A stretch of DNA of 5,765 nt from Acidobacteriota bacterium. GTDB lineage: Bacteria; Acidobacteriota; Blastocatellia; Pyrinomonadales; Pyrinomonadaceae. Position 1 is the first letter of the stretch. Every line of letters starts with the position of its first letter. The stretch covers positions 1-5,765 of the forward strand of contig JACCRD010000026.1 in assembly GCA_013813755.1 (NCBI GenBank), written 5' to 3'. The position numbers were made by a program, and so were the translations under genes. This document shows, in pieces, positions 1-5,765 of this stretch. Under the pieces are notes generated by a model, which did not search any database, was not told where the DNA came from, and was given only the letters and a program-made list of their open reading frames with translations.

Positions 1-1
1 T

Positions 2-118
2 TACAATCGCGTCCGAAGGCATTCAAGTTTGGGTTATGTGAGTCCGCTGGAATTTGAAAAACAATTGAAAATCAAAAATCAAAGGAGTAGCGAGAGTTTT
101 CTCTCTTGTTTTTCTTGA
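2..118 (+). CDS. IS3-family transposase (OrfB), C-terminal end only, cut by window edge
   Basis: Reading frame 2 from the left edge gives 38 residues and then TGA at 116-118. They begin YNRVRRHSSLGYVSPLEFEK, the standard C-terminal signature of IS3-family OrfB transposases (integrase core, rve fold): a tyrosine-asparagine pair, then RxH, LGY, SPxxFE, lying a short way after the catalytic glutamate. The DDE catalytic residues themselves would be to the left of the window, so activity cannot be judged. Residues after about 21 (LKIKNQRSSE onward) are low in complexity and resemble no conserved segment I know, so they may be a variable tail or read-through into flanking DNA. I could not find an IS3-type terminal inverted repeat between the stop and the next gene. 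It could be the end of a complete IS or a decayed fragment. The family call is firm. Confidence 0.8.
   Translation, partial: YNRVRRHSSLGYVSPLEFEKQLKIKNQRSSESFLSCFS
92..115 (+). terminator. Weak terminator-like hairpin at the end of the transposase frame
   Basis: The sequence GAGAG-TTTT-CTCTC at 92-105 can fold into a 5-bp stem with a 4-base loop and is followed by a T-rich tract (106-115). The shape matches an intrinsic terminator and the position, at the end of a reading frame and before the next operon, is sensible. The stem is short, and the element lies inside the last transposase codons, so this is a tentative call. Confidence 0.25.
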
Positions 119-171
119 CCATCACACATTTATTAGTGCCTTTTTCCCTTTGAAATTCTTGTCTTAAATCA
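119..171. other. Short intergenic stretch before pxpB, no convincing promoter
   Basis: These 53 bases separate the transposase stop from the pxpB start and should carry, or sit just downstream of, the promoter for the pxp operon. A TTGACC hexamer overlaps the transposase stop (115-120) but has no good -10 box 16-18 bases after it. TATTAG at 131-136 lacks a good -35 partner. There is no Shine-Dalgarno sequence in the 20 bases before the pxpB ATG. The operon may be read from an upstream promoter or from one that does not follow the sigma-70 consensus. Confidence 0.4.
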
Positions 172-852
172 ATGAGCCATAAGATTTTTTCGCTCGGAGA
201 CAACGCGTTAACGATTGAGTTCGGCAATGAAATTTCCGTCGAACTCAACGATCGTGTTTTGAGACTTGTCGAAGTTTTTGACAAACGTTCATTTACGGGT
301 TTTGTCGAATTTGTTCCCGCCTACAGTTCACTAACTATTTTTTATGATGTTTTTACAGTGCGAAAAAACTTTCCTGAATTTTCGACAGCTTTCGCGGCGG
401 TCAAAAATTCTGTCGAAAATGCTTTGGAAAGTTTGGAAGCGCCGCAAAAACTCGATTCAAAAGCGGTTGAAATCCCGGTCTGTTTTGACCGAGAATCAGC
501 GCTGGATTTAGACTCGCTCGCGGTTGAAAATAATCTCGCGCGGCAGGAAGTAATCGAAATTTTTCTCTCCCAAACCTATCGAGTTTTTATGCTCGGATTT
601 TTGCCGGGATTTGCGTATCTGGGCGAAGTTGATGAACGAATTGCTGCAAGGCGCAAAAATTCGCCGCGTTTGAAAGTGCCGCGGGGGAGCGTCGCAATCG
701 CCGGAAAACAAGCCGGAATTTACCCGCTAGCGTCGCCGGGCGGTTGGCAGATTATCGGCAGAACAGACATTGAATTGTTTACCCCAAACGAAGCGGAGCC
801 GACGTTTCTGCAAGTTGGAGATCGAGTAAAATTTCATTCTCAAAATCTATGA
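172..852 (+). CDS. pxpB: 5-oxoprolinase subunit PxpB (KipI/AHS1 family)
   Basis: The product is one subunit of the prokaryotic ATP-dependent 5-oxoprolinase, which with PxpA and PxpC hydrolyses 5-oxo-L-proline to L-glutamate in the cytoplasm. The 226 residues match the usual length of about 220-240. The N-terminus MSHKIFSLGDNALTIEFG is typical of the family. The C-terminal carboxyltransferase-like domain carries LGFLPGFAYLG at 141-151 and VPRGSVAIAGKQAGIYPLAS at 169-188, followed directly by PGGWQIIGRT. The ATG is the only plausible start: an in-frame TGA lies at 151-153 and no other start codon follows it. No Shine-Dalgarno sequence precedes it. The stop overlaps the pxpC start by four bases (ATGA), indicating translational coupling. 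In Bacillus the homologue KipI inhibits the sporulation kinase KinA, but the adjacent pxpA and pxpC favour the metabolic role here. Confidence 0.93.
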   Translation: MSHKIFSLGDNALTIEFGNEISVELNDRVLRLVEVFDKRSFTGFVEFVPAYSSLTIFYDVFTVRKNFPEFSTAFAAVKNSVENALESLEAPQKLDSKAVEIPVCFDRESALDLDSLAVENNLARQEVIEIFLSQTYRVFMLGFLPGFAYLGEVDERIAARRKNSPRLKVPRGSVAIAGKQAGIYPLASPGGWQIIGRTDIELFTPNEAEPTFLQVGDRVKFHSQNL

Positions 853-1811
853 GCATCATCGTTCAAAAAGAAGGAATTTTATCGACCGTTCAGGACCTCG
901 GCAGAAGCGGTTTTCGGAGTTCGGGTATTAATCCGGGCGGCGCGATGGACAAAATTGCCGCACGCCTGATCAATGTTTTGCTCGGCAATAACGAATCTGA
1001 AGCCGTTCTCGAAATGCATTTTCCCGCGCCGGAAATTTTGTTTGAAAAAGATGCTGTGTTTGCTCTCGGCGGAGCTGATTTCGGTGCAAAACTAAATAAT
1101 AAAAATTTAGAAAACTGGAAATCTTACTTTGCCGAAAAGAGAAGCGTTTTGAAATTTACGGGAAAAAATTTCGGTAATCGTGCCTATTTTTCCGTAACCG
1201 GCGGTTTTGAAATTGAAAAATGGCTCGGCAGCGCCAGTACCAATCTAACCGCAGAAATCGGCGGTTTTCGCGGCAGACATTTACAAAAGCGCGACCGACT
1301 AGGTTTCAAACAAAAAATCATTGACATCAAACAAAAATTTAATTATAAAATTGCCGGTTCATTAATTCCCATTTACAACCGTTTTCCGACGGTTCGTGTG
1401 GTTGCCGGAGCGGAATTTGAGCTTTTAGAGGCATCGAGCGAACAGTTTTTTTCGCGTCAAAGCTTTACGATTACGCAAAATTCAAATCGGATGGGTTTTC
1501 GTCTCGAAGGCGCGCCGCTTGAACTTTTGCGCAACAAGGAACTCGTTTCCTCAGCCGTCAGTTTCGGTACAATTCAGCTTTTACCAGACGGACAGATGAT
1601 AATTTTGATGGCTGACCACCAAACTTCCGGCGGTTACCCGCGCATCGCAAACGTCTGCGAAATTGATCTGCCGCTGGTCGCGCAGCTTGGAGCGAATGAT
1701 AAAATCGCTTTTCACATTATATCTTTAGAAGAAGCGGAAAATCTTTTTCTGCAAAGAGAATTTGAATTGAATTTTTTGAAGTTTGGAATCCAAATAAAAC
1801 TGCATAGATAA
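849..1811 (+). CDS. pxpC: 5-oxoprolinase subunit PxpC (KipA/AHS2, biotin-dependent carboxyltransferase-like)
   Basis: This is the partner of PxpB in 5-oxoprolinase. The 320 residues fit the family (about 300-340). The start region has the hallmark GILSTVQDLGRSGFRSSGIN (9-28) followed by PGGAMD, and then N-x-LLGN near 42-47 with an acidic ALE-like segment (VLEM, 53-56). The second half has TQNSNRMGFRLEG (209-221), GTIQLLPDGQMIILMADHQT (240-259) and SGGYPRIANV (260-269), all strongly conserved. The family is often labelled allophanate hydrolase subunit 2 or biotin-dependent carboxyltransferase, but no biotin carboxylase or biotin-carrier gene is in the window, and the pxpB/pxpA context supports 5-oxoprolinase. 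The ATG sits inside the pxpB stop (ATGA) without its own ribosome site. Two AT-rich stretches (around 1081-1140 and 1321-1380, below 30% GC) encode poorly conserved, lysine- and asparagine-rich segments. Confidence 0.93.
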   Translation: MSIIVQKEGILSTVQDLGRSGFRSSGINPGGAMDKIAARLINVLLGNNESEAVLEMHFPAPEILFEKDAVFALGGADFGAKLNNKNLENWKSYFAEKRSVLKFTGKNFGNRAYFSVTGGFEIEKWLGSASTNLTAEIGGFRGRHLQKRDRLGFKQKIIDIKQKFNYKIAGSLIPIYNRFPTVRVVAGAEFELLEASSEQFFSRQSFTITQNSNRMGFRLEGAPLELLRNKELVSSAVSFGTIQLLPDGQMIILMADHQTSGGYPRIANVCEIDLPLVAQLGANDKIAFHIISLEEAENLFLQREFELNFLKFGIQIKLHR

Positions 1812-1814
1812 TTT

Positions 1815-2570
1815 ATGTATTCGATTGACTTAAACTGTGATATGGGCGAAAGTTTCGGCGCGTGGCGAATGGGAAACGACACCGAATTGATGAAATATGT
1901 TTCGTCCGTCAATATCGCCTGTGGTTTTCACGCCGGTGACGCGACAGTGATGCGAAAAACCGTCCAAACTGCTCTGGAAAAAGGCGTTGCCATCGGAGCG
2001 CATCCTTCTTTTCCGGATTTGCAGGGCTTTGGCAGACGCGAAATGTCGCTTTCCGCGCAGGAAATTTTCGACGCTGTGCTTTATCAAGTTTCGGCTTTAA
2101 AGGGAATTTGCGAAGCGTTCGGCGCGCAACTTCATCACGTCAAACCGCACGGCGCACTTTATAATCAGGCGGCAAAGAATTCAAAAATCGCCTGCGCGAT
2201 TGGCGAAGCGGTCAAGGCGCTCGATAAAAATCTTATATTCTATGGGCTGTCCGGCAGTTTTTTAATTTCTGAAGCCGAGAATGCCGGCTTAAAAACGGCA
2301 TCGGAAGTTTTTGCCGACCGGACGTATCAAGCCGATGGCAGTTTAACGCCGCGAACAGAGCCGAATGCTTTGATTAAAACGAGTGAGCAGGCAGTCGCGC
2401 AAGTTCTACAAATGGTTAAGGAACAAACTGTTACGGCGATGAGTGGCGAAAGTATCGCGCTCAAAGCCGAAACTGTCTGCATTCATGGCGACGGCGAAAA
2501 CGCGCCTGAATTAGCCCGAACGATTCGAGAAAAATTAATCGACAACAACATTCAAATTCAGCGTCGCTAA
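1815..2570 (+). CDS. pxpA: 5-oxoprolinase subunit PxpA (LamB/YcsF family)
   Basis: This is the third 5-oxoprolinase subunit, a LamB/YcsF protein with a TIM-barrel-like fold related to polysaccharide deacetylases. Its 251 residues match the usual 245-260. All diagnostic blocks are present in order: DLNCDMGESFG (5-15), NIACGFHAGD (33-42), GAHPSFPD and GFGRR (61-75), HVKPHGALYN (108-117), EVFADRTY with GSLTPR (164-180), and VCIHGDG (221-227). The conserved Asp, His and Glu residues expected at the active site are intact, so the protein looks functional. The ATG lies 3 bases after the pxpC stop with no clear Shine-Dalgarno sequence, so translation is probably coupled. The gene order B-C-A, with A last, is one of several arrangements known for this operon. 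The same reading frame continues after its TAA stop into the permease gene. Confidence 0.95.
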   Translation: MYSIDLNCDMGESFGAWRMGNDTELMKYVSSVNIACGFHAGDATVMRKTVQTALEKGVAIGAHPSFPDLQGFGRREMSLSAQEIFDAVLYQVSALKGICEAFGAQLHHVKPHGALYNQAAKNSKIACAIGEAVKALDKNLIFYGLSGSFLISEAENAGLKTASEVFADRTYQADGSLTPRTEPNALIKTSEQAVAQVLQMVKEQTVTAMSGESIALKAETVCIHGDGENAPELARTIREKLIDNNIQIQRR

Positions 2571-2586
2571 CCGGATAAGAATTTTT

Positions 2587-2600
2587 GGAGAAAAGATTTG
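2587..2600 (+). promoter_or_regulatory. Ribosome binding site that fixes a TTG start for the permease
   Basis: GGAG at 2587-2590 lies 7 bases before TTG (2598-2600). In this frame no other ATG, GTG or TTG occurs between the pxpA stop at 2568-2570 and the TTG. The next in-frame ATG is codon 21, which falls inside the first membrane helix and would remove the cytoplasmic N-terminus. The site therefore supports a TTG start. Confidence 0.65.
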
Positions 2601-4091
2601 GAAACGCCAAAAAACGATAAAAAACTTGTACGGAGTTTGAGTCTGCTTGACGCGACAATGCTGGTCATCGGCTCGATGATCGGAAGCGGCATTTTTATTG
2701 TTTCAGCTGAATCAGCCAGGCTTTTGGGCGCGCCGGGCTGGCTTTTAGTTGTGTGGGCGCTAGCGGGGGTAATGACAATTACGGGCGCTCTGTGTTTTGG
2801 GGAACTCGCCGCCGCTATGCCGAAAGCGGGCGGACCGTATGTTTTTATGAGTGAAGCTTACGGCAAGCCGGTCGGATTTCTCTACGGCTGGTCGCAGTTT
2901 TTGATTGTCCAAAGCGGAACAATCGCGGCGGTCGCCGTCGCCTTCGCCAATTTTACGGGCATTTTAATTCCGCAAATTTCAGGCACGAATTATTTGATTG
3001 AGCCGATTGTATTTGGCTCTTACGCCATCAGTCTTTCCACACAGCAGATGCTGGCAATCATTAGTATCGCGTTGCTTACTTATATCAATACGCGCGGCTT
3101 GAAAGTCGGCAAATGGATTCAGAACACTTTTACCATTACTAAAACGGCGGCTCTGCTCGCACTTGTCATTGTCGGTTTAATATTCGGATGGAATTCGGGC
3201 GGCGCTCTGTTTTCCGCTGATTTATGGAACAGCGTGGCAAACGGCTGGAATTTAGAAACGGCGCAGCCTGCCGCTGCGGCGCTTGGTTCGCTCGCTTTTG
3301 TGGTGGTTTTAGGTAAGGCGATGACCGGACCGCTTTTTTCGCAGTCGGCTTGGGACAATGTAACTTTTACGGGCGCCGAAGTCGAAAACCCAGGACGAAA
3401 TCTGCCGCTCGCTTTGATTATCGGCTGTCTGATTGTTGTCGGTTTATATTTTCTGGCAAACGTCGCGTATGTCGCCACGCTCTCGCTTCCGGCTCTGCAA
3501 AATGCGCCGAACGGTCGGGTCGCCGTCGCTGTCATGGAGCAAATCGTCGGCGCACCCGGTTTGATAATTATGGCTTTCGCGTTGATGATCTCGACTTTCG
3601 GCTGCAATAACGGTTTGATTCTTTCCGGCTCTCGCGTCTCTTATGCGATGGCAAAAGACGGTTATCTTTTCGCGCCGCTCGCGCGAACAAATCGCTCGCA
3701 CGTTCCGGCTTTTGCGCTGCTCGCGCAATGCGTCTGGGCGTGTTTTTTAATTTTGCCGCGCACCGTCACATACGCTGACGGCAAACCAACTTTCGGGAAT
3801 GTTTACACGCAACTGCTCGAATATATCGTTTCGGTTGATTTAATTTCCGCCGCGCTTTCTGTTTTGGCGGTGATTGTTCTGCGTCGACGCCAACCGGAAA
3901 TGAAGCGACCATACAGAGTTTGGGGTTATCCGCTGACACCCTGTATTTTTCTCGCGCTTTCGATGTTTGTTACTCTAACTCTTTTATATCTCGCGCCTAG
4001 CACGGCGGGAATCGGTTATCTGCTGGCTCTAACCGGAATTCCGGTTTATTTCCTTTGGCGGCGAACCGGACGCGAATCGGCGATAAATTAA
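2598..4091 (+). CDS. APC-superfamily amino acid permease
   Basis: This is a 497-residue inner-membrane secondary transporter of the amino acid-polyamine-organocation superfamily, with about 12 hydrophobic helices. Evidence: a short charged N-terminus, then helix 1 with the unwound substrate-binding motif GSGIF (29-33), FGELAAAMPKAGGPYVFMSE (67-86) typical of helix 2 and the following loop, YINTRGLKVG (162-171), SAWDNVTFTGAEVENPGRNL (250-269), SRVSYAMAKDGYLF (345-358), and RRRQPEMKRPYRVWGYP (429-445) before the last two helices. The motifs resemble L-type or YfnA/SteT-like amino acid exchangers and related bacterial permeases. It starts 27 bp after pxpA on the same strand, so it is probably co-transcribed. 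This suggests a role in 5-oxoproline, glutamate or related amino-acid transport. Substrate is inference only. The start codon is TTG. Confidence 0.9.
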   Translation: METPKNDKKLVRSLSLLDATMLVIGSMIGSGIFIVSAESARLLGAPGWLLVVWALAGVMTITGALCFGELAAAMPKAGGPYVFMSEAYGKPVGFLYGWSQFLIVQSGTIAAVAVAFANFTGILIPQISGTNYLIEPIVFGSYAISLSTQQMLAIISIALLTYINTRGLKVGKWIQNTFTITKTAALLALVIVGLIFGWNSGGALFSADLWNSVANGWNLETAQPAAAALGSLAFVVVLGKAMTGPLFSQSAWDNVTFTGAEVENPGRNLPLALIIGCLIVVGLYFLANVAYVATLSLPALQNAPNGRVAVAVMEQIVGAPGLIIMAFALMISTFGCNNGLILSGSRVSYAMAKDGYLFAPLARTNRSHVPAFALLAQCVWACFLILPRTVTYADGKPTFGNVYTQLLEYIVSVDLISAALSVLAVIVLRRRQPEMKRPYRVWGYPLTPCIFLALSMFVTLTLLYLAPSTAGIGYLLALTGIPVYFLWRRTGRESAIN

Positions 4092-4107
4092 CTTTTTACA
4101 AGTGTCC

Positions 4108-5271
4108 TTAAAATGTCATCTCCCCTGCCCCATCTGCTGCGCCAGTTTTGTAGACGGCTGATTCAATACTTGTTTGCTGTTTGTATTCAGTCGTGATTTT
4201 TTCTGTAAATTCATCAACATATTCGAGCGGCACGAGGTTGACGGTTGAGCCGCCGAAACCGCCGCCGGTCATTCGCGCACCCAAAACCAGGCGGGATTTT
4301 TGGGCGACTTCAACCAACAAGTCAAGTTCACGGCAGCTGACTTCGTAATCGTCGCGCAGACTGGCGTGAGACAACCACATTAAACGTCCGAATTCTGCCA
4401 AATCATTATTTTTTAGCGCTTTGGCGGCGCTTATTGTGCGTTCGTTTTCCATGACGACGTGGCGGCAACGCTTTTTAATTGTCTCGGGCAGTTTCGACTC
4501 GTATTTTGCAAAATCTTCGACGCTCACATCGCGCAGTTTCGTAATACCGGGTAAAAATTCTTTTAATAATTCGACGCCTTCTTCGCACTGGGCGCGGCGC
4601 GTGTTGTATTCAGAATCGGCAAGTTCGTGTTTAACTTTTGAATCGCAAATCACAATCGCCGCATCCTGAGCGGCAAACGGAATTTGGGTCGCTTCCAAAC
4701 TCCGACAATCAATCAAAAGGGCGTGGTGTCTGCGTCCCAGAGCGGAAACGTATTGATCCATAATGCCGACTTTCGCGCCGACAAATTCGTGTTCGGCGGC
4801 TTGCCCGATGAGTGCCAATTGAATTTTATCAATTGGCGAAGCGGAACTTTCAGTTAAAGCCAACCCGACGGAAATCTCCAGCGCAGCGGATGAAGAAAGT
4901 CCCGCGCCGCTCGGCACACTCGATTCAATTAATAAATCTACGCCGCGCAGTTTCGCGCCTCGACGCTCCAGAATCCGCGCCACACCTTCGACAAAATCGA
5001 GCCACGAACCGCGCCGCACTATTTCCGGCGCATCTAAATCTATTTCGCCCGCTTCATCTAAATTTACCGAACGAACCCGAATTTTTCTGTCTTCGCGCAC
5101 GGCAGCGGCAACAATCGTTTCGTATTCAATTGCCATCGGCAGCACGAAACCGTCATTGTAATCAGTATGTTCGCCGATCAGATTGACTCTGCCGGGAGCG
5201 CGGAAAAATCTCGGTTCGCGCCCGTAAAGTTTTTGAAACGCGGCGCGTAAATTTTCGAGGGTTTTTGTCAT
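4108..5271 (-). CDS. galK: Galactokinase GalK
   Basis: GalK is a cytoplasmic GHMP-family kinase that phosphorylates alpha-D-galactose at C1 using ATP, the first committed Leloir step. Numbering from the ATG (387 residues, usual 380-400), it shows the galactokinase signature APGRVNLIGEHTDYNDGF (25-42) with its catalytic arginine, the GHMP ATP-binding loop VPSGAGLSSSAALE (119-132), GIMDQYVSALG (169-179) with the catalytic aspartate at 172, and the C-terminal glycine-rich motif GARMTGGGFGGS (331-342). All catalytic residues are present. I chose the ATG at 5269-5271 because AGGA (bases 5284-5281) sits 9 bases upstream. The longer frame from a TTG at 5287-5289 would overlap galT and adds only MVGKFI. 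It lies 11 bp after galT, so the two are almost certainly one operon. It ends 16 bp from the convergent permease. Confidence 0.96.
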   Translation of the reverse strand: MTKTLENLRAAFQKLYGREPRFFRAPGRVNLIGEHTDYNDGFVLPMAIEYETIVAAAVREDRKIRVRSVNLDEAGEIDLDAPEIVRRGSWLDFVEGVARILERRGAKLRGVDLLIESSVPSGAGLSSSAALEISVGLALTESSASPIDKIQLALIGQAAEHEFVGAKVGIMDQYVSALGRRHHALLIDCRSLEATQIPFAAQDAAIVICDSKVKHELADSEYNTRRAQCEEGVELLKEFLPGITKLRDVSVEDFAKYESKLPETIKKRCRHVVMENERTISAAKALKNNDLAEFGRLMWLSHASLRDDYEVSCRELDLLVEVAQKSRLVLGARMTGGGFGGSTVNLVPLEYVDEFTEKITTEYKQQTSIESAVYKTGAADGAGEMTF

Positions 5272-5284
5272 TATAAATTTTCCT
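5269..5284 (-). promoter_or_regulatory. Ribosome binding site deciding the galK start
   Basis: On the minus strand the galT stop reads TAG directly into GAAAA, so AGGA (5284-5281) overlaps the galT stop and stands 9 bases before the ATG at 5271-5269. This favours the ATG over the upstream TTG at 5289 and implies galT-galK translational coupling. Confidence 0.6.
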
Positions 5285-5765
5285 ACCAAACGATCGGCTC
5301 GACGAGTTTGCGAAGTTCAGCCGCTTTTTCTTCCGGCAGAGTGTCGTTGATAAACATTCCCGCGCCGGCTTCGCTGCCCGCCAGAAATTTTAGCTTCGTC
5401 ACCGTGCGCATCGGTGGATAAAACTCGATGTGAAAATCGAAAAAATCGTAATTCGCGCTGTCTGAAGGGCGATTGTTCATCGCCATAATATACGGGAAAC
5501 TGACGTCAAACAATTTATCGAAAGCGGTTAAAACCTGCTTGAAAATCAACGCTAAATTCTGCAATTGCTTCAGGGAAAAATCGGTCAGAGCTTCGGCGTG
5601 AAAATTTGGATAAACGTGCAGCTCATACGGGTAACGCGCGAAAAACGGAACAAGCGCGGTAAAAGAATCATTTTCGGCGACGATTCTACGCCCATCTCTC
5701 CGCTCGTCTTCCAAGATATTCGCAATCAAATTTTTGCCGGTATTTTTTTTGTGTTCACGGCATTG
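5283..5765 (-). CDS. galT: Galactose-1-phosphate uridylyltransferase GalT, C-terminal part (5' end beyond window)
   Basis: GalT swaps the uridylyl group between UDP-glucose and galactose-1-phosphate, forming UDP-galactose and glucose-1-phosphate. The open frame runs to the right edge, giving 160 visible residues, a little under half of a normal protein of about 340-350. The codon at 5729 sometimes taken as a start is an internal TTG (leucine). The frame continues upstream with QCREHKKNTGKN, so this is not a short gene. Recognisable C-terminal features are RIVAENDSFTALVPFFARYP (27-46) then YELHVYPNFH, SFPYIMAMNNRPSD, FHIEFYPPMR, and LKFLAGSEAGAGMFIND followed by LPEEKAAELR. The catalytic HPH motif and zinc ligands lie off the window. 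Two positions matching iron ligands in E. coli GalT differ here (see findings). It is followed by galK 11 bp downstream. Confidence 0.92.
   Translation of the reverse strand, partial: QCREHKKNTGKNLIANILEDERRDGRRIVAENDSFTALVPFFARYPYELHVYPNFHAEALTDFSLKQLQNLALIFKQVLTAFDKLFDVSFPYIMAMNNRPSDSANYDFFDFHIEFYPPMRTVTKLKFLAGSEAGAGMFINDTLPEEKAAELRKLVEPIVW

Noticed and set aside
64..85. Short A-rich direct repeat (AAAATCAAAAATCAAA) as a possible IS end or attachment site
   Set aside because: It is low-complexity sequence inside the transposase frame with no matching copy elsewhere in the window.
115..136. Sigma-70 promoter using TTGACC (115-120) or TATTAG (131-136)
   Set aside because: The two boxes are only 10 bases apart, and neither has a good partner at 16-18 bp spacing, so no promoter is called.
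72..284. A 70-codon minus-strand frame spanning the intergenic region and the start of pxpB
   Set aside because: It is serine- and lysine-rich low-complexity sequence, overlaps both the transposase tail and pxpB, and has no recognisable domain.
849..1811. Urea amidolyase/allophanate hydrolase or acyl-CoA carboxylase role for the AHS1/AHS2-type pair
   Set aside because: There is no urea carboxylase, biotin carboxylase or amidase gene nearby, and pxpA (LamB/YcsF) is adjacent in the same operon, which identifies the set as 5-oxoprolinase.
3119..3607. A 162-codon open frame on the minus strand inside the permease gene
   Set aside because: It lies antisense to well-conserved membrane segments. 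Its translation is Ala/Pro/Thr/Lys-rich with no domain, as expected for the complement of a biased coding frame. The 86- and 94-codon frames in the same region are shadows too.
4812..5186. A 124-codon plus-strand frame opposite galK
   Set aside because: The translation is arginine- and proline-rich without motifs. It overlaps the most conserved galK region and has no supporting ribosome site.
1..5765. Search for tRNA, rRNA, CRISPR arrays, riboswitches, defence genes or toxin-antitoxin pairs
   Set aside because: None seen by eye. Coding regions fill almost the whole window and the non-coding gaps (53, 3, 27, 16 and 11 bases) are too small to hold them.

Overview
This window holds two ordinary metabolic gene clusters that converge near position 4100, plus the tail of a transposase at the left edge. 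Nothing in it looks like an undescribed system. Base composition is moderate (roughly mid-40s % GC by eye), genes are tightly packed with ATGA-type or few-base junctions, and both TTG and ATG starts are used. This indicates a bacterium, but no marker gene is present. A Blastocatellia-like acidobacterium is only a stylistic guess.

Layout: positions 2-118 encode the last 38 residues of an IS3-family transposase (rve/DDE integrase type), cut by the window edge. After a short non-coding stretch (119-171) comes a plus-strand operon, pxpB-pxpC-pxpA (172-2570), encoding the three subunits of the prokaryotic ATP-dependent 5-oxoprolinase. It is followed 27 bp later by an APC-superfamily amino-acid permease (2598-4091). 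On the minus strand, running toward that operon, lie galT (partial, enters from the right edge) and galK (4108-5271), separated by 11 bp. The two operons end only 16 bp apart.

Function: PxpA, PxpB and PxpC together open 5-oxo-L-proline (pyroglutamate), a spontaneous damage product of glutamine and glutamate and a product of peptide turnover, to L-glutamate at the cost of ATP. The co-directional permease is a reasonable candidate for importing 5-oxoproline or a related amino acid, although its substrate cannot be read from sequence. GalK phosphorylates galactose and GalT exchanges galactose-1-phosphate with UDP-glucose (Leloir pathway). The two clusters have no evident functional link and appear to be simple neighbours.

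The points most worth checking are the IS3 remnant just upstream of the operon, the possible role of the APC permease as a 5-oxoproline transporter, the single in-frame stop between pxpA and the permease, and altered metal-ligand positions in the GalT C-terminal domain.
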